A stretch of 64,000 bases of DNA from Streptomyces coelicoflavus (GCF_003112555.1 NZ_BEWB01000011.1:287851-351850), one strand, 5' to 3'. Shown: positions 8,435 to 16,680, counted from the first letter of the stretch. Translations and numbers: made by a program. Notes: a model not told the origin generated them from the sequence alone.

Positions 8435-9487
8435 TCAGAAGGCCGCCCGGATCTCCCCCACCTCCCGGCCGGCGCCCAGCAGCGGCGCGCGGCCGATGCG
8501 GTCGACGACCGGGCCGTCCACGCCCAGCAGGGCCAGGGCGCGGGCCAGGACCGGGCCGAGCGCCCGGGTGGCGCCGTCCTCGACCTTGAAGGCGAGGGCG
8601 CGGCCGTCCGGCAGGGCCACCGCCTGGACGGCTTCCGCGCCCATCTTGGAGAGCGTGCCCGGCACCTCGCGCATCAGCCAGGTGTCGGCGCGGCGGCTGC
8701 CGGCCACGTACTCGGGGTGGGCGCGCATCGCGTCGGCGACCCGGCGCTCGGCCGAACCGGGCTCGGCGGCGACGAAGGAGCGGAAGGCGCGGGCCAGGCC
8801 GACCAGGCTGATCGCCATCAGCGGCGCCCCGCACCCGTCGGTACCGACGGCGGCGACCGGCTCGCCCGCGGCGTCCTCCACAACCCTGTGGATGATCCGC
8901 TGGAGCGGGTGCTCCGGGTCGAGGTACGTCTCCAGCGGCCAGCCCTGCTGCGCGCAGACCGCCAGCATCGCGGTGTGCTTGCCGGAGCAGTTCATCGTGA
9001 CGCGGTCGGGCGCGGCGCCCGACGCCAGGTACGTGTCCCGCTCCTCCGCGTCCAGCGGCAGGTCGGGCGGGCACTGGAGCAGCGCCGGGTCCAGGCCGTA
9101 CTCGTCCAGCATCTTGCGGACCAGGTCCCGGTGAAACGGTTCTCCGGAGTGGCTCGCGGCGGCCAGCGCCAGCCGCTCCCCCGCGAGGTCGAGACCGGCC
9201 CGCAGGACGCCGGCCGCCTGCATCGGCTTGTTGGAGGAGCGCGGGAAGACCGGCGCCGTCACCTCGCCCAGCGCCAGCTCCACCGCCCCGTCGGCGCCCA
9301 GCACCACCAGGCTGCCCCGGTGCCGCCCCTCGACGAAGCCGGACCGGACGACCTCGGCGAGGACGGGCGGCACGACGGGCGAGAGGGCGGACGTGGGCGC
9401 GGGCGCGGCCTGGTCCGCATGCGACGACTGCGGCGTCTGTGACGGCTGCGGCGTTTGTGACGGCTGCGACGGCTGGGGCGCGGGCAT
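8435..9487 (-). CDS. Asparaginase II family protein
   Basis: A 350-aa member of the L-asparaginase II family, not the classical EcAII/thermolabile type. Family signatures are GSLVVLGADGAVELALG, FPRSSNKPMQAAG, ASHSGEPFHRD, NCSGKHTAML (near residue 145) and VGTDGCGAPLMAIS. I chose ATG 9487, preceded by GGAAGG at 8 nt; the open frame extends further but without support. The first 30 residues are a low-complexity PSQ/TPQ repeat, probably disordered. Expected to hydrolyse asparagine to aspartate plus ammonia; the activity of this family is less well tested than that of type I and II enzymes. Confidence 0.85.
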   Translation of the reverse strand: MPAPQPSQPSQTPQPSQTPQSSHADQAAPAPTSALSPVVPPVLAEVVRSGFVEGRHRGSLVVLGADGAVELALGEVTAPVFPRSSNKPMQAAGVLRAGLDLAGERLALAAASHSGEPFHRDLVRKMLDEYGLDPALLQCPPDLPLDAEERDTYLASGAAPDRVTMNCSGKHTAMLAVCAQQGWPLETYLDPEHPLQRIIHRVVEDAAGEPVAAVGTDGCGAPLMAISLVGLARAFRSFVAAEPGSAERRVADAMRAHPEYVAGSRRADTWLMREVPGTLSKMGAEAVQAVALPDGRALAFKVEDGATRALGPVLARALALLGVDGPVVDRIGRAPLLGAGREVGEIRAAF

Positions 9488-9578
9488 CGGCGGTGGCCTT
9501 CCGGAACGGGCGACCCCCCGCGGCGACGGCCCGGGATCACCGGGCCCCGGAAGGCGGCGCGGATGGCCGCCCCCCGTG

Positions 9579-10253
9579 TCACACGAGCAGGTCGTCGACT
9601 TGTGCTTCCCCTTCACGGTACCGGCGTGCGATCTCCGCGCTGCAGCCGTCCGCCGTGCGCTGGAGCCGCTGCCGGCTCCGGGAGACCTGCTGCTCGTAGC
9701 GCACGAGCCGCCCCATGCCGGCGGTCAGCTCGACGTCGGTGCGGGCCGTCAGGTCGGACAGCTCCACCTCGCCCATCATCTCCGCGGCCAGCCGCCTGCA
9801 CTCCTCGCTGCGCGGGGTGGCCAGCGTCACGTGCCGGGCGGAGGAACGCTGCCGGGCGGGCGCGTCGGCGAGGATCTCCGACAGCCGCTCCACCACCGAC
9901 CCGGTCGTCGCGGTGGTCACCACGGACGACGACGCCGGCCCGCGCCCCGCCAGCTCCGCGCGCAGGATGTCGATACGGCCCTGCAACAGCCGCCGTACGT
10001 AGCTGAGGTCGGCCTCCTCGCGCTGGGCGTCCCGGCGCAGCGTGCGCAGCTCCGGCAGGCTCAGGACGGTCAGATCCCGCTCCGGTGGGTTCGCCGGTGG
10101 GTTCGCCGGCAGCTCGGGGCTGTCCGTGCGCTGGAGGGGCGCCCGGGGCGTCTCCAGACCAACCGGGCCACCCGGACCGGTCGAACCGCCCCGTCCACTC
10201 GGACATGTCAACGCGGCAGTCCCGAACGACCGCCCCGTACTCGGTGTGCTCAT
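9579..10253 (-). CDS. rsiG: RsiG, c-di-GMP-responsive anti-sigma factor for WhiG
   Basis: A 224-aa coiled-coil protein carrying two copies of the RsiG c-di-GMP motif E-x3-S-x2-R-x3-Q-x3-D: E80-S84-R87-Q91-D95 and E187-S191-R194-Q198-D202. Both fit exactly. Known RsiG, when armed with a c-di-GMP dimer bound by both motifs, sequesters the sporulation sigma factor WhiG; when c-di-GMP falls, WhiG is released. The two motifs lie in antiparallel helices (LRTLRRDAQREE and MGRLVRYEQQVSRSRQRLQ). Residues 1-60 are Pro/Gly-rich and probably disordered, so the exact start (ATG 10253) is uncertain. Confidence 0.9.
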   Translation of the reverse strand: MSTPSTGRSFGTAALTCPSGRGGSTGPGGPVGLETPRAPLQRTDSPELPANPPANPPERDLTVLSLPELRTLRRDAQREEADLSYVRRLLQGRIDILRAELAGRGPASSSVVTTATTGSVVERLSEILADAPARQRSSARHVTLATPRSEECRRLAAEMMGEVELSDLTARTDVELTAGMGRLVRYEQQVSRSRQRLQRTADGCSAEIARRYREGEAQVDDLLV

Positions 10254-10430
10254 GCGCCTCAACCGTCCCCTCGCCCGGCGTCTGGAAGCATCGTGCCACC
10301 CCAAGTGGCCGCTATGTGACCGAGTGCCCCTGATCGGCCCCGATCGGCCCCAGATGGGGGGTTCGCAGCGATAAAAACCCCGTACGGCCCCGCCCCTCCA
10401 CACCCTAGGGGCGCACGGCATCATTGCGGG

Positions 10431-10856
10431 ATGCGTGCAGTAGTGCAGAGGGTCGACGGCGCGAGCGTCGTCGTGGACGGCGAGACGGTGGGCGCGATCG
10501 ACGGCGAGGGCCTGTGCGTCCTGGTGGGCGTCACCCACGACGACACCAAGGAGAAGGCGGCGCAGCTGGCCCGCAAGCTCTGGTCGGTGCGGATCCTGCA
10601 CGACGAGAAGTCGTGCAGCGACCTCGACGCCCCGCTGCTGGTGATCAGCCAGTTCACTCTTTATGGCGACGCCCGCAAGGGCCGCCGCCCCACCTGGAAC
10701 GCCGCCGCCCCCGGCGACGTCGCCGAACCGCTGGTCGACGAGGTCGTCGCGCACCTGCGCGCGCTGGGCGCGACCGTGGCGACGGGCCGCTTCGGCGCGC
10801 AGATGCGGGTGTCCCTGACGAACGACGGCCCGTTCACGGTCCTCGTGGAGGTCTGA
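10431..10856 (+). CDS. dtd: D-aminoacyl-tRNA deacylase
   Basis: A 141-aa DTD enzyme that hydrolyses D-aminoacyl-tRNA (and Gly-tRNA-Ala), protecting translation from wrong chirality. It begins MRAVVQRVDGASVVVDG and has the two active-site signatures SQFTLYGD (residues about 78-85) and the C-terminal NDGPFT (about 131-136). Length is typical of bacterial DTD. It is divergent from rsiG and convergent with ygfZ. Confidence 0.95.
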   Translation: MRAVVQRVDGASVVVDGETVGAIDGEGLCVLVGVTHDDTKEKAAQLARKLWSVRILHDEKSCSDLDAPLLVISQFTLYGDARKGRRPTWNAAAPGDVAEPLVDEVVAHLRALGATVATGRFGAQMRVSLTNDGPFTVLVEV

Positions 10857-10866
10857 GCCCAGCCCC

Positions 10867-11832
10867 TCAGGGCTCGACGACGGTCTCCTGGGCGGCCGCG
10901 GTCTCCTCGGCCAGCAGCCGGGCGTCCACCGGCACGTTGCGCTTCACCAGGGCGAGGGCGACCGGGCCCAGCTCGTGGTGGCGCACGGACGTGGTGACGA
11001 AGCCGATCTTCCGGCCGTCGGGCCCGTCGTCCGCGAGGCGGATCTCGGCCCCGTTCGGCGGCAGGTGGACCTCGCTGCCGTCCAGGTGCAGGAAGACCAG
11101 CCGGCGCGGCGGCTTGCCGAGGTTCTGCACCCGGGCGACGGTCTCCTGCCCCCGGTAGCAGCCCTTCTGGAGGTGCACGGCGGTGCCGATCCAGCCCAGC
11201 TCGTGCGGGATGGTGCGGTGGTCGGTCTCGAAACCGAGCCGGGGACGGTGCTGCTCGACCCGCAGCGCCTCGTGGGCGAGGATCCCGGCCGCGGGCCCGG
11301 ACTCGGCGGCGAACGCCTCCAGCTCCTCCCGCGGCAGGAAGAGGTCACGCCCGTACGGCGTCTCGCGGACGACGGCCGAGGCGGGGGCCTGGGCGATCGA
11401 ACCGGCCGGCAGGTGCACGACCGCGGTGTCGGCGGTGCGGTCGGCGACCTCGACCCGGTAGAAGAACTTCATCGACTCCAGGTAGGCGATCAGCGCCTCC
11501 TGGCTGCCGGGCTCGACGTGGGCCCAGACGGTCGTGCCGTCGTCGACGAGGTACAGGGCGTGTTCGATGTGGCCGTTCGCGGACAGGACCAGCGCCTCGG
11601 TGGCCTGGCCGACGGGCAGGTCGCTGACGTGCTGGGTGAGCAGCAGGTGCAGCCAGCTCAGCCGGTCGTCGCCCGTGACGGTGAGGACACCGCGGTGGGA
11701 GAGGTCGACGAAGCCGGTGCCGTCGGCGAGGGCACGCTGCTCGCGGAACAGGTCGCCGTAGTGGGCGGCGACGCCTTCGTCCACACCCTCGGCGGGAACG
11801 GCGCCGGGCAGGGACAGCAGGGGGCTCTTCAT
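10867..11832 (-). CDS. ygfZ: YgfZ/GcvT-like folate-binding protein
   Basis: A 321-aa tetrahydrofolate-dependent protein of the YgfZ/GcvT fold, which supports repair or assembly of certain Fe-S enzymes. The diagnostic motif is KGCYRGQETVARVQNLGKPPRR, near residues 223-244, with the conserved cysteine in KGCYxGQE. The N-terminal half resembles the aminomethyltransferase domain (FVDLSHRGVLTVTGDDRLSWL). ATG 11832. It is followed closely in gene order by the metal regulator nur, upstream on the same strand. Confidence 0.9.
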   Translation of the reverse strand: MKSPLLSLPGAVPAEGVDEGVAAHYGDLFREQRALADGTGFVDLSHRGVLTVTGDDRLSWLHLLLTQHVSDLPVGQATEALVLSANGHIEHALYLVDDGTTVWAHVEPGSQEALIAYLESMKFFYRVEVADRTADTAVVHLPAGSIAQAPASAVVRETPYGRDLFLPREELEAFAAESGPAAGILAHEALRVEQHRPRLGFETDHRTIPHELGWIGTAVHLQKGCYRGQETVARVQNLGKPPRRLVFLHLDGSEVHLPPNGAEIRLADDGPDGRKIGFVTTSVRHHELGPVALALVKRNVPVDARLLAEETAAAQETVVEP

Positions 11833-11852
11833 ACGCCCAGCCTACGACTCGC

Positions 11853-12290
11853 TTACGAGTCGGTAGTTGAACCCTTCAGGGAGCAGCTCTCGCACCGGCC
11901 GAAGATCGCGAAGTGCTTCATGTCCGTGTCGAAGCCGAACTGCTCGCGCAGCTTGGCCGTGAAGTCGGCGGCCACCGACAGATCGGCCTCGATCACGTTG
12001 GTGCAGTCCCGGCAGACCAGGTGGATGTGGTGGTGCCGGTCGGCCAGGTGGTAGGTGGGCGCACCGTGCCCGAGGTGGGCGTGGCTGACCAGCCCCAGCT
12101 CCTCCAGCAGCTCCAGCGTGCGGTACACGGTGGAGATGTTGATCCCGGAGGCCGTCTTGCGCACCTGGCCCAGAATGTCGTCCGGGGTCGCATGCTCCAG
12201 GGTGTCGACGGCTTCGAGCACCAGCTGCCGCTGGGGCGTCAGCCGGTAGCCACGCTGCCTGAGGTCGCTCTTCCAGTCGGTGCTCACCAC
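11853..12290 (-). CDS. nur: Nur, nickel-responsive Fur-family repressor
   Basis: A 145-aa Fur-family regulator that in S. coelicolor uses Ni(II) to repress sodF and nickel uptake genes. The known metal ligands are all present at the published positions: H33, H70, H72, H86, H88, H90 and H126 (motifs LEHATPDDI, VSHAHLGHG, DRHHHIHLVCRDC and DMKHFAIF). A structural zinc site is expected from CRDC and CESC. The start is GTG 12290. Targets are not in this window; it is probably autonomous, lying 15 bp downstream of the nitrobindin-like gene on the same strand. Confidence 0.93.
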   Translation of the reverse strand: MVSTDWKSDLRQRGYRLTPQRQLVLEAVDTLEHATPDDILGQVRKTASGINISTVYRTLELLEELGLVSHAHLGHGAPTYHLADRHHHIHLVCRDCTNVIEADLSVAADFTAKLREQFGFDTDMKHFAIFGRCESCSLKGSTTDS

Positions 12291-12305
12291 ACCACGAGTC
12301 TAGGA

Positions 12306-12881
12306 CTACTTGAAGAAAGCGATCCCGTCGTCCGGCATGTCGTCCGGCAGGGCCTTGGCCCAGCGCTCGACGTCCTCCGGAGTGACGACCTTCTTCAGGT
12401 GCGCCGACATGTACGGGCGCAGCTCGACCTCGGGGGTCTGCTTCTCGCCGACCCACATCAGGTCGCTCTTGACGTAGCCGTACAGCCGCTTGCCGCCGGT
12501 GTAGGGCTGAGCAGCCGCCGTCCGGGCGACCGCGTCCGTCACCAGGTCGATCTGCGGCTTCTGGTTCGCCATCTCGCCGTACCAGATCTCGATGACGCCG
12601 TCGTCGCGCGTCATCGTCACCTCGACCTTGCGGTTGGCGTCGATGCGCCAGAAGCCGTGCTCCGACTCCAGCGGGCGGACCTTGTTGCCGTCGTTGTCCA
12701 GCACCCAGGTGTGGGACTCGTACTCCAGGAAGTCCCGGCCGTCGTGGGTGAAGGACACCTCCTGGCCGAAATTGCACTTCTCGGCGCCGGGGAAGTCGTG
12801 CACGCCCGCGCCCGCCCAGTTTCCGAGGAGGAAGGCGAGGGGGACGAGGTCCTTGTGCAGGTCGGACGGGATCTCGATCAT
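12306..12881 (-). CDS. FABP-like/nitrobindin-family protein
   Basis: A 191-aa beta-barrel protein of the THAP4/nitrobindin-like heme-binding family. The family N-terminal motif appears as FLLGNWAGAGVHDFP (GxWxGxG) near residues 17-31, followed by strand motifs GRDFLEYESHTW and ESEHGFWRI. Known members bind ferric heme and can isomerise peroxynitrite, with a proximal histidine near the C-terminus; here YMSAHLKKVV could supply it, but this is not certain. It lies 15 bp upstream of nur. Confidence 0.8.
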   Translation of the reverse strand: MIEIPSDLHKDLVPLAFLLGNWAGAGVHDFPGAEKCNFGQEVSFTHDGRDFLEYESHTWVLDNDGNKVRPLESEHGFWRIDANRKVEVTMTRDDGVIEIWYGEMANQKPQIDLVTDAVARTAAAQPYTGGKRLYGYVKSDLMWVGEKQTPEVELRPYMSAHLKKVVTPEDVERWAKALPDDMPDDGIAFFK

Positions 12882-12909
12882 GAGCGGACTTACTTCCTGG
12901 CGTCGGTGA

Positions 12910-13008
12910 TCAGCGCTGGCCCTGGTACAGCTTCTTCACGGTCAGACCGGCGAAGGCGAGAACGCCGACGCAGACCAGGACCAGCAGGGCTTCGAAGAAG
13001 ATCTCCAC
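12910..13008 (-). CDS. 32-aa single-pass membrane peptide
   Basis: A small gene starting at GTG 13008 with a strong AAGGAG seven bases upstream. The product is one hydrophobic helix flanked by an acidic N-terminus and a basic tail: VEIFFEALLVLVCVGVLAF followed by AGLTVKKLYQGQR. Good ribosome-binding site, membrane topology and coding-type codon use support a real gene. It lies between the DUF397 gene and the nitrobindin-like gene, all on the same strand. Function unknown. Confidence 0.7.
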   Translation of the reverse strand: MEIFFEALLVLVCVGVLAFAGLTVKKLYQGQR

Positions 13009-13052
13009 GGGGTGCTCCTTGAGCGGGGGGCATAAACAGGGCCGGCCCCAGC

Positions 13053-13346
13053 TTACGCGGCCCGCCCCGCCTCTTCTCGCCGGACTCCGTCCAGGAAGGC
13101 GGCCCACACGGGGGCGGCGAAGAGGAGGGCTCCGCGAGCGGGGTCCTTGCTGTCCCGGACGGGGACGAGAGAGGGGAGGTTGGGGGCGACCTCGACGCAG
13201 TTGCCGCCGTCCGGGTTGCTGTAACTGCTCTTGCGCCAGTCGGCGGCGCCGAGGAGATCGTCGGAGACCTCGACGCAGTTGCCACCGCTTGAGTTGCTGT
13301 AGCTGCTCCTGCGCCAAGACACGGCGCTCAGATCGATGGCTCGCAT
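13053..13346 (-). CDS. DUF397-domain protein with two repeats
   Basis: A 97-aa protein with two tandem DUF397 units, WRRSSYSNSSGGNCVEV and WRKSSYSNPDGGNCVEV, then a third weaker unit VPVRDSKDPARGALLFAAPVWAAFL. DUF397 proteins are typical small partners of XRE/DUF5753 regulators in Streptomyces (WhiJ and AbaA-like systems). Its 5' end overlaps the 3' end of the XRE gene by 19 bp, so the two are translationally linked. No catalytic motif; probably modulates or neutralises the upstream regulator. Confidence 0.85.
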   Translation of the reverse strand: MRAIDLSAVSWRRSSYSNSSGGNCVEVSDDLLGAADWRKSSYSNPDGGNCVEVAPNLPSLVPVRDSKDPARGALLFAAPVWAAFLDGVRREEAGRAA

Positions 13347-14170
13347 GGCGCTTCCTCCAACGTTCGCAGGATGAAATCGCGCGACTGGGCCGGTGACAGC
13401 GCCAAGTCACGCGTCGAATCGTACCTGCGCTGAAGCAGCTCAACCGAGGCGTTTTCTTCGACCAGTTCGCCGCGCAAATCGTTCTCGATGTATGCCACTA
13501 CCCGGCCGTTCGGCAGCCGCAGAAACATCACGTCGGTGTTGGTCAGCCCGTGCCGCCCGGCACTGAACGGCAGCACGTGGAGGGTGATGTTCGCCCGCTC
13601 GGACATCTCCACCAAGTGGGTCAACTGCTCACGCCATGCACCCATGTCACGCAGCAACGTACGCAGCACCGCCTCGGACAGAATGACGCGAAACGGCGGT
13701 GGGGTGTCGCCCTCCAACAACTGCCGGCGACCAAGACGTGCCTCCACCTGCTGCTCAAGCTCGGGGACAGTCAGCCAGCCTGCGGCAAGAGCCTCGCGCG
13801 CGTACCCGGCGGTCTGAAGGAGCCCCGGTGGAGCGCTCACCGCGTAGTACCACAAGCTGATCGCCTCGGCCTCCAGGATCCTGTACCGCCGATACTGCTC
13901 GCGGAACTGCGTCGGATCGGCCACCGCCAGCTCCCACAGCGTGAGCAGCATGCCGCCCGTGCCGTAGTACTGGTCCAGCGCCTCCACGATCTCCGGGCCG
14001 CCCAGCGTGTGGCCGTGCTCCATCTTTCCGAACTGGGACGCGTCCCAGCCCACCACCTCCGCGACGCCCCGCAGGGACACGCCCCGCCCGTTGCGCAGCA
14101 GCCGCAGCTCCTCCGCGAACCGTGCCCTCGGTTCCTGACTGCGACCCGTGATCGCCCTCCGCTGCGGCAC
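13328..14170 (-). CDS. XRE-family regulator with DUF5753 domain
   Basis: A 280-aa regulator. The N-terminal helix-turn-helix lies at about residues 15-65 (EELRLLRNGRGVSLRGVAEV, then VGWDASQFGKMEHG); the remainder is DUF5753 (AVSAPPGLLQTAGYAREAL, FRVILSEAVLRTLL, ERANITLHVLPF, VAYIENDLRGELV). The GTG start at 14170 follows GGGAGGGG. It forms the standard XRE/DUF397 pair with the next gene; such pairs, exemplified by WhiJ, affect differentiation and antibiotic production. The palindrome at 14281-14297 in the divergent promoter region is a candidate operator. Confidence 0.88.
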   Translation of the reverse strand: MPQRRAITGRSQEPRARFAEELRLLRNGRGVSLRGVAEVVGWDASQFGKMEHGHTLGGPEIVEALDQYYGTGGMLLTLWELAVADPTQFREQYRRYRILEAEAISLWYYAVSAPPGLLQTAGYAREALAAGWLTVPELEQQVEARLGRRQLLEGDTPPPFRVILSEAVLRTLLRDMGAWREQLTHLVEMSERANITLHVLPFSAGRHGLTNTDVMFLRLPNGRVVAYIENDLRGELVEENASVELLQRRYDSTRDLALSPAQSRDFILRTLEEAPCEPSI

Positions 14171-14184
14171 CGCACCCCTCCCGG

Positions 14185-14297
14185 CTGTGGAATTTGTGGA
14201 ATTTGGAGCGCCCGGTGTGGCACTAGCGGCCGTTCCGGGCTTGGCGACCCCCGCCGTGGGTCATGCTCGTAACTGCCCACCACTACGCAGAGTAGTG
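14185..14297. promoter_or_regulatory. Divergent regulatory region between XRE gene and small genes
   Basis: Contains a tandem 9-bp repeat TGTGGAATT-TGTGGAATT near 14185-14202 and a palindrome CACTAC-GCAGA-GTAGTG at 14281-14297. The palindrome is perfect over 6-bp arms and sits 46 bp before the divergent GTG start. Candidate binding site for the XRE regulator; inferred. Confidence 0.4.
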
Positions 14298-14342
14298 CAA
14301 CTGTCGCATTCCGTACAGACGTTGACGTAAGGGAGCGAACCC

Positions 14343-14738
14343 GTGAGAACAGAACCGGCCACCTACGAGCCCGGCACCGTGCTCTACGACACCGCCGCCG
14401 CGAAGGTCGGTGAGTACCGGGGCCGCAGCGGGGCGCGGGCGATACTCCGTCCGCTCGGCGGCGGGCGGGAGTGGGAGGCGGAGCCGGCCGTGCTGCGCCC
14501 GGCGACCGACCGGGAGCGCCTCGGGGCGAGCCTGCGCGCCGCGAACGACCGCACCCTGGCCACGCCCCCGGCCACCCCCGGTGGCCAGGACCGGCCGCCC
14601 CTGCCGGTCCCCGGCTGCGAGGCCTGCACCTGGCTGGCCGACCGGCGGGAGACCGCACGCGCGGCGTTCGACCACAGCGCGGTGTCGGACGCGAACGTCC
14701 TGCTGCGCCAGCACCAGCGCAAGGAGCACGAGGGATGA
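14343..14738 (+). CDS. Small hypothetical protein divergent from XRE gene
   Basis: A 131-aa soluble protein starting at GTG 14343 behind GGGAGCGAACCC. I do not recognise a domain. The N-terminal half looks like a small beta-rich module (VGEYRGRSGARAILRPLGGG then REWEAEPAVLRPAT); the C-terminal part has two cysteines in PGCEACTWLADRRETAR and a charged helix. It overlaps the next gene by four bases (ATGA), so the two are co-translated. Position opposite an XRE/DUF397 pair is typical of these regulatory loci and suggests co-regulation. Confidence 0.65.
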   Translation: MRTEPATYEPGTVLYDTAAAKVGEYRGRSGARAILRPLGGGREWEAEPAVLRPATDRERLGASLRAANDRTLATPPATPGGQDRPPLPVPGCEACTWLADRRETARAAFDHSAVSDANVLLRQHQRKEHEG

Positions 14739-14986
14739 CGTACGACGGCGGACTGCCCTACGAGGAGTGCCGGCGGGCCCAGCGGCTCGCGCCCCGACGG
14801 GACCGGGCGCCCCTCTCTCCCGGCTTCGCGATGCCCCCGTTCCATCCGGACCACCCGCCGAGGCCCGTGCCGAAGCACAAGGCCCGGTCCCGGCGGCGGG
14901 CCAGGCCGGCCGGTGCCACGGTCAGCGGCCTGCTCACCGTCCTGTGCGTGGCCACGCTGCTGGTGACGATCACCTTCGCGGTCTGA
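14735..14986 (+). CDS. Small C-terminal membrane protein
   Basis: An 83-aa protein starting at ATG 14735, four-base overlap with the preceding gene. The first 55 residues are Pro/Arg-rich and cytosolic, then RSRRRARPAGATVSGLLTVL and VATLLVTITFAV form a tail-anchored transmembrane helix. No homologue is recognised. Pairing with the preceding gene suggests a common role. Confidence 0.6.
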   Translation: MTYDGGLPYEECRRAQRLAPRRDRAPLSPGFAMPPFHPDHPPRPVPKHKARSRRRARPAGATVSGLLTVLCVATLLVTITFAV

Positions 14987-15014
14987 CACCGCCCGCGAGG
15001 GCTACGCTTCCGGC

Positions 15015-15377
15015 ATGGCGAAGAAGCTCGTGATCAAGGTGACGGCGGGGGCCGATGCCCCTGAGCGGTGCTCGCAGGCGTTCACCGTGGCGGCGGTGGC
15101 CGTGGCCAGTGGGGTCGACGTGTCGCTGTGGCTGACCGGGGAGTCCGCGTGGTTCGCGGTGCCGGGGCGCGCGGCCGAGTTCGAGCTGCCGCACGCCGCG
15201 CCGCTGCCCGACCTGCTGGACTCGCTCCTGGCGGGCGGCCGGGTGACGCTGTGCACGCAGTGCGCGGCCCGGCGGGACCTCACCGAGAAGGACGTCATCG
15301 AGGGCGTACGCATCGCGGGGGCGCAGGTCTTCGTGCAGGAGGCGTTGGCCGACGACACCCAGTCCCTCGTCTACTGA
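15015..15377 (+). CDS. DsrE/DsrF-like family protein
   Basis: A 120-aa protein of the DsrE sulfur-relay fold. It begins MAKKLVIKVTAGADAPERCS and contains GVDVSLWLTGESAW and the cysteine pair CTQCAARRDL (residues about 78-87), followed by GVRIAGAQVFVQEAL. The family includes sulfur carriers in tRNA thiolation and sulfur oxidation, though many actinobacterial members are uncharacterised. A rhodanese and a MoaD-like protein are encoded nearby, so a role in sulfur transfer is plausible but inferred. Confidence 0.8.
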   Translation: MAKKLVIKVTAGADAPERCSQAFTVAAVAVASGVDVSLWLTGESAWFAVPGRAAEFELPHAAPLPDLLDSLLAGGRVTLCTQCAARRDLTEKDVIEGVRIAGAQVFVQEALADDTQSLVY

Positions 15378-15495
15378 GGGAGCCCGCGCGCCCCCGCCGT
15401 CTGCCCCCGGGCTTGCCCCCGAGTCCCTTCCCCGCGGGCCGACGGGGATGGATGATTCTTCCTCTCTGCCCCGGCGGACACGAAGGAGAAGTGGC

Positions 15496-16680
15496 GTGCG
15501 CGCGCAGACACGGACCGGCGCGGTCGAGGAGACCGGGACGGCCGGGCGGCAGCGGTCCGCTACGGCGGTCGCCCGGCTGCCCGTGCGGGACCTGAGCCCT
15601 GCGGGCGTCCGGAACCTCCAAGGGACCGCGGGCAACGACGCGGTGGCCCGCACGGTCCAGCGGCACCGGGACTCGGCCGCGACGGTGCAGCGGGCCCCCA
15701 CGGCCGACCCGGAGATCCAGCCGATCGTCGACGCGGTGCGGGAGATGCTCGGGACCGCCCGGTCCCTGATCGCCACGGCCCGGGGGATCGCGTTCCGGAT
15801 GCGGAGCAGGGAGAACCAGCAGAAGCACTGCGACCATCTCGGCACGTCTCTGGACACCGCCGAGCACATGATCTACGGGCAGTTCCGCGCCGACGGCCCG
15901 GCCGGCCGGACGACCAACCCGCGCACCACCGCGCTGAAGGCCCTGCTCGACGAGATCCAGGAGCGGCACGTCGAGTACGTGGGCATCCTGCGCCGGTTCG
16001 GGCTGCGTCCCGTCGGCGCCGACATCGGCCCCGAGGACACCCAGGGCCTGGCGCAGCTGTCGGGCACCTGGTCACAGGTGGTCGGCGGGCGGGGCATCAA
16101 AACCTCGTCGACTCCGCGGGCCTTCGGCGAGGACCGTACGCCCGGGGCGCTGCCGGGCTTCGAGGACCAGATGCTGTCCCACCACGCCCGGCTGCTCTCC
16201 CGGGAGCGGGGCCGGAACCTGGTCGGCAGTCTCACCGCCGGGAACGCGGGCACTGGCGAGGCCATGGTGGGCGTGCAGCCCTACCACCCCGAGCAGGTCG
16301 AGGCGATGGGCGGCAACAGCGCGGTCGGCGCGGAAGCGGGCGTCAACAGGCCCGAAGAAGGGCTCGCGTCCGCCCCCGACGCCCCCGGCAGGGGCAGTAC
16401 CAGCTTCGTCGCCGTGCCGCACAACATGCGGGACAGCGAGGGGGCGCAGGAGAACGAGGCCGTCTCGCCCGCCTTCCTGGTCTACGGGCACGAGCTGATC
16501 CACGCGCAGCACACCATGCACGGCATCAACGTCCGGAACATCGGCGACGAGGAGGAGGCGACGGTCACCGGCAACGACGAGGCCTCCGCCGCCCTGCACA
16601 GGCAGCGGCAGGTGCCGGTCACCACGGAGGAGATGCTGCGCGACGAACACGGCCTGCCGCGCCGCGGCGGCTACACATAG
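15496..16680 (+). CDS. Putative M91-type metallopeptidase with eCIS-cargo-like leader
   Basis: A 394-aa protein. A zinc-peptidase motif HELIHAQHTMHG begins at residue 332 and is followed by GDEEEATVTGND, which fits the HExxH...E arrangement of the M91 (NleD-like) family. The N-terminal segment at residues 33-57, LSPAGVRNLQGTAGNDAVAR followed by TVQRH, matches the leader seen on many actinobacterial proteins loaded into extracellular contractile injection systems (LQxxAGNxAVxxxLQR). No Sec signal or membrane helix is seen. The middle region is not recognised. Start chosen as GTG 15496, seven bases after AAGGAG; ATG 15448 is possible but lacks a site. Probably a toxin or effector; the substrate is unknown. 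Confidence 0.7.
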   Translation: MRAQTRTGAVEETGTAGRQRSATAVARLPVRDLSPAGVRNLQGTAGNDAVARTVQRHRDSAATVQRAPTADPEIQPIVDAVREMLGTARSLIATARGIAFRMRSRENQQKHCDHLGTSLDTAEHMIYGQFRADGPAGRTTNPRTTALKALLDEIQERHVEYVGILRRFGLRPVGADIGPEDTQGLAQLSGTWSQVVGGRGIKTSSTPRAFGEDRTPGALPGFEDQMLSHHARLLSRERGRNLVGSLTAGNAGTGEAMVGVQPYHPEQVEAMGGNSAVGAEAGVNRPEEGLASAPDAPGRGSTSFVAVPHNMRDSEGAQENEAVSPAFLVYGHELIHAQHTMHGINVRNIGDEEEATVTGNDEASAALHRQRQVPVTTEEMLRDEHGLPRRGGYT

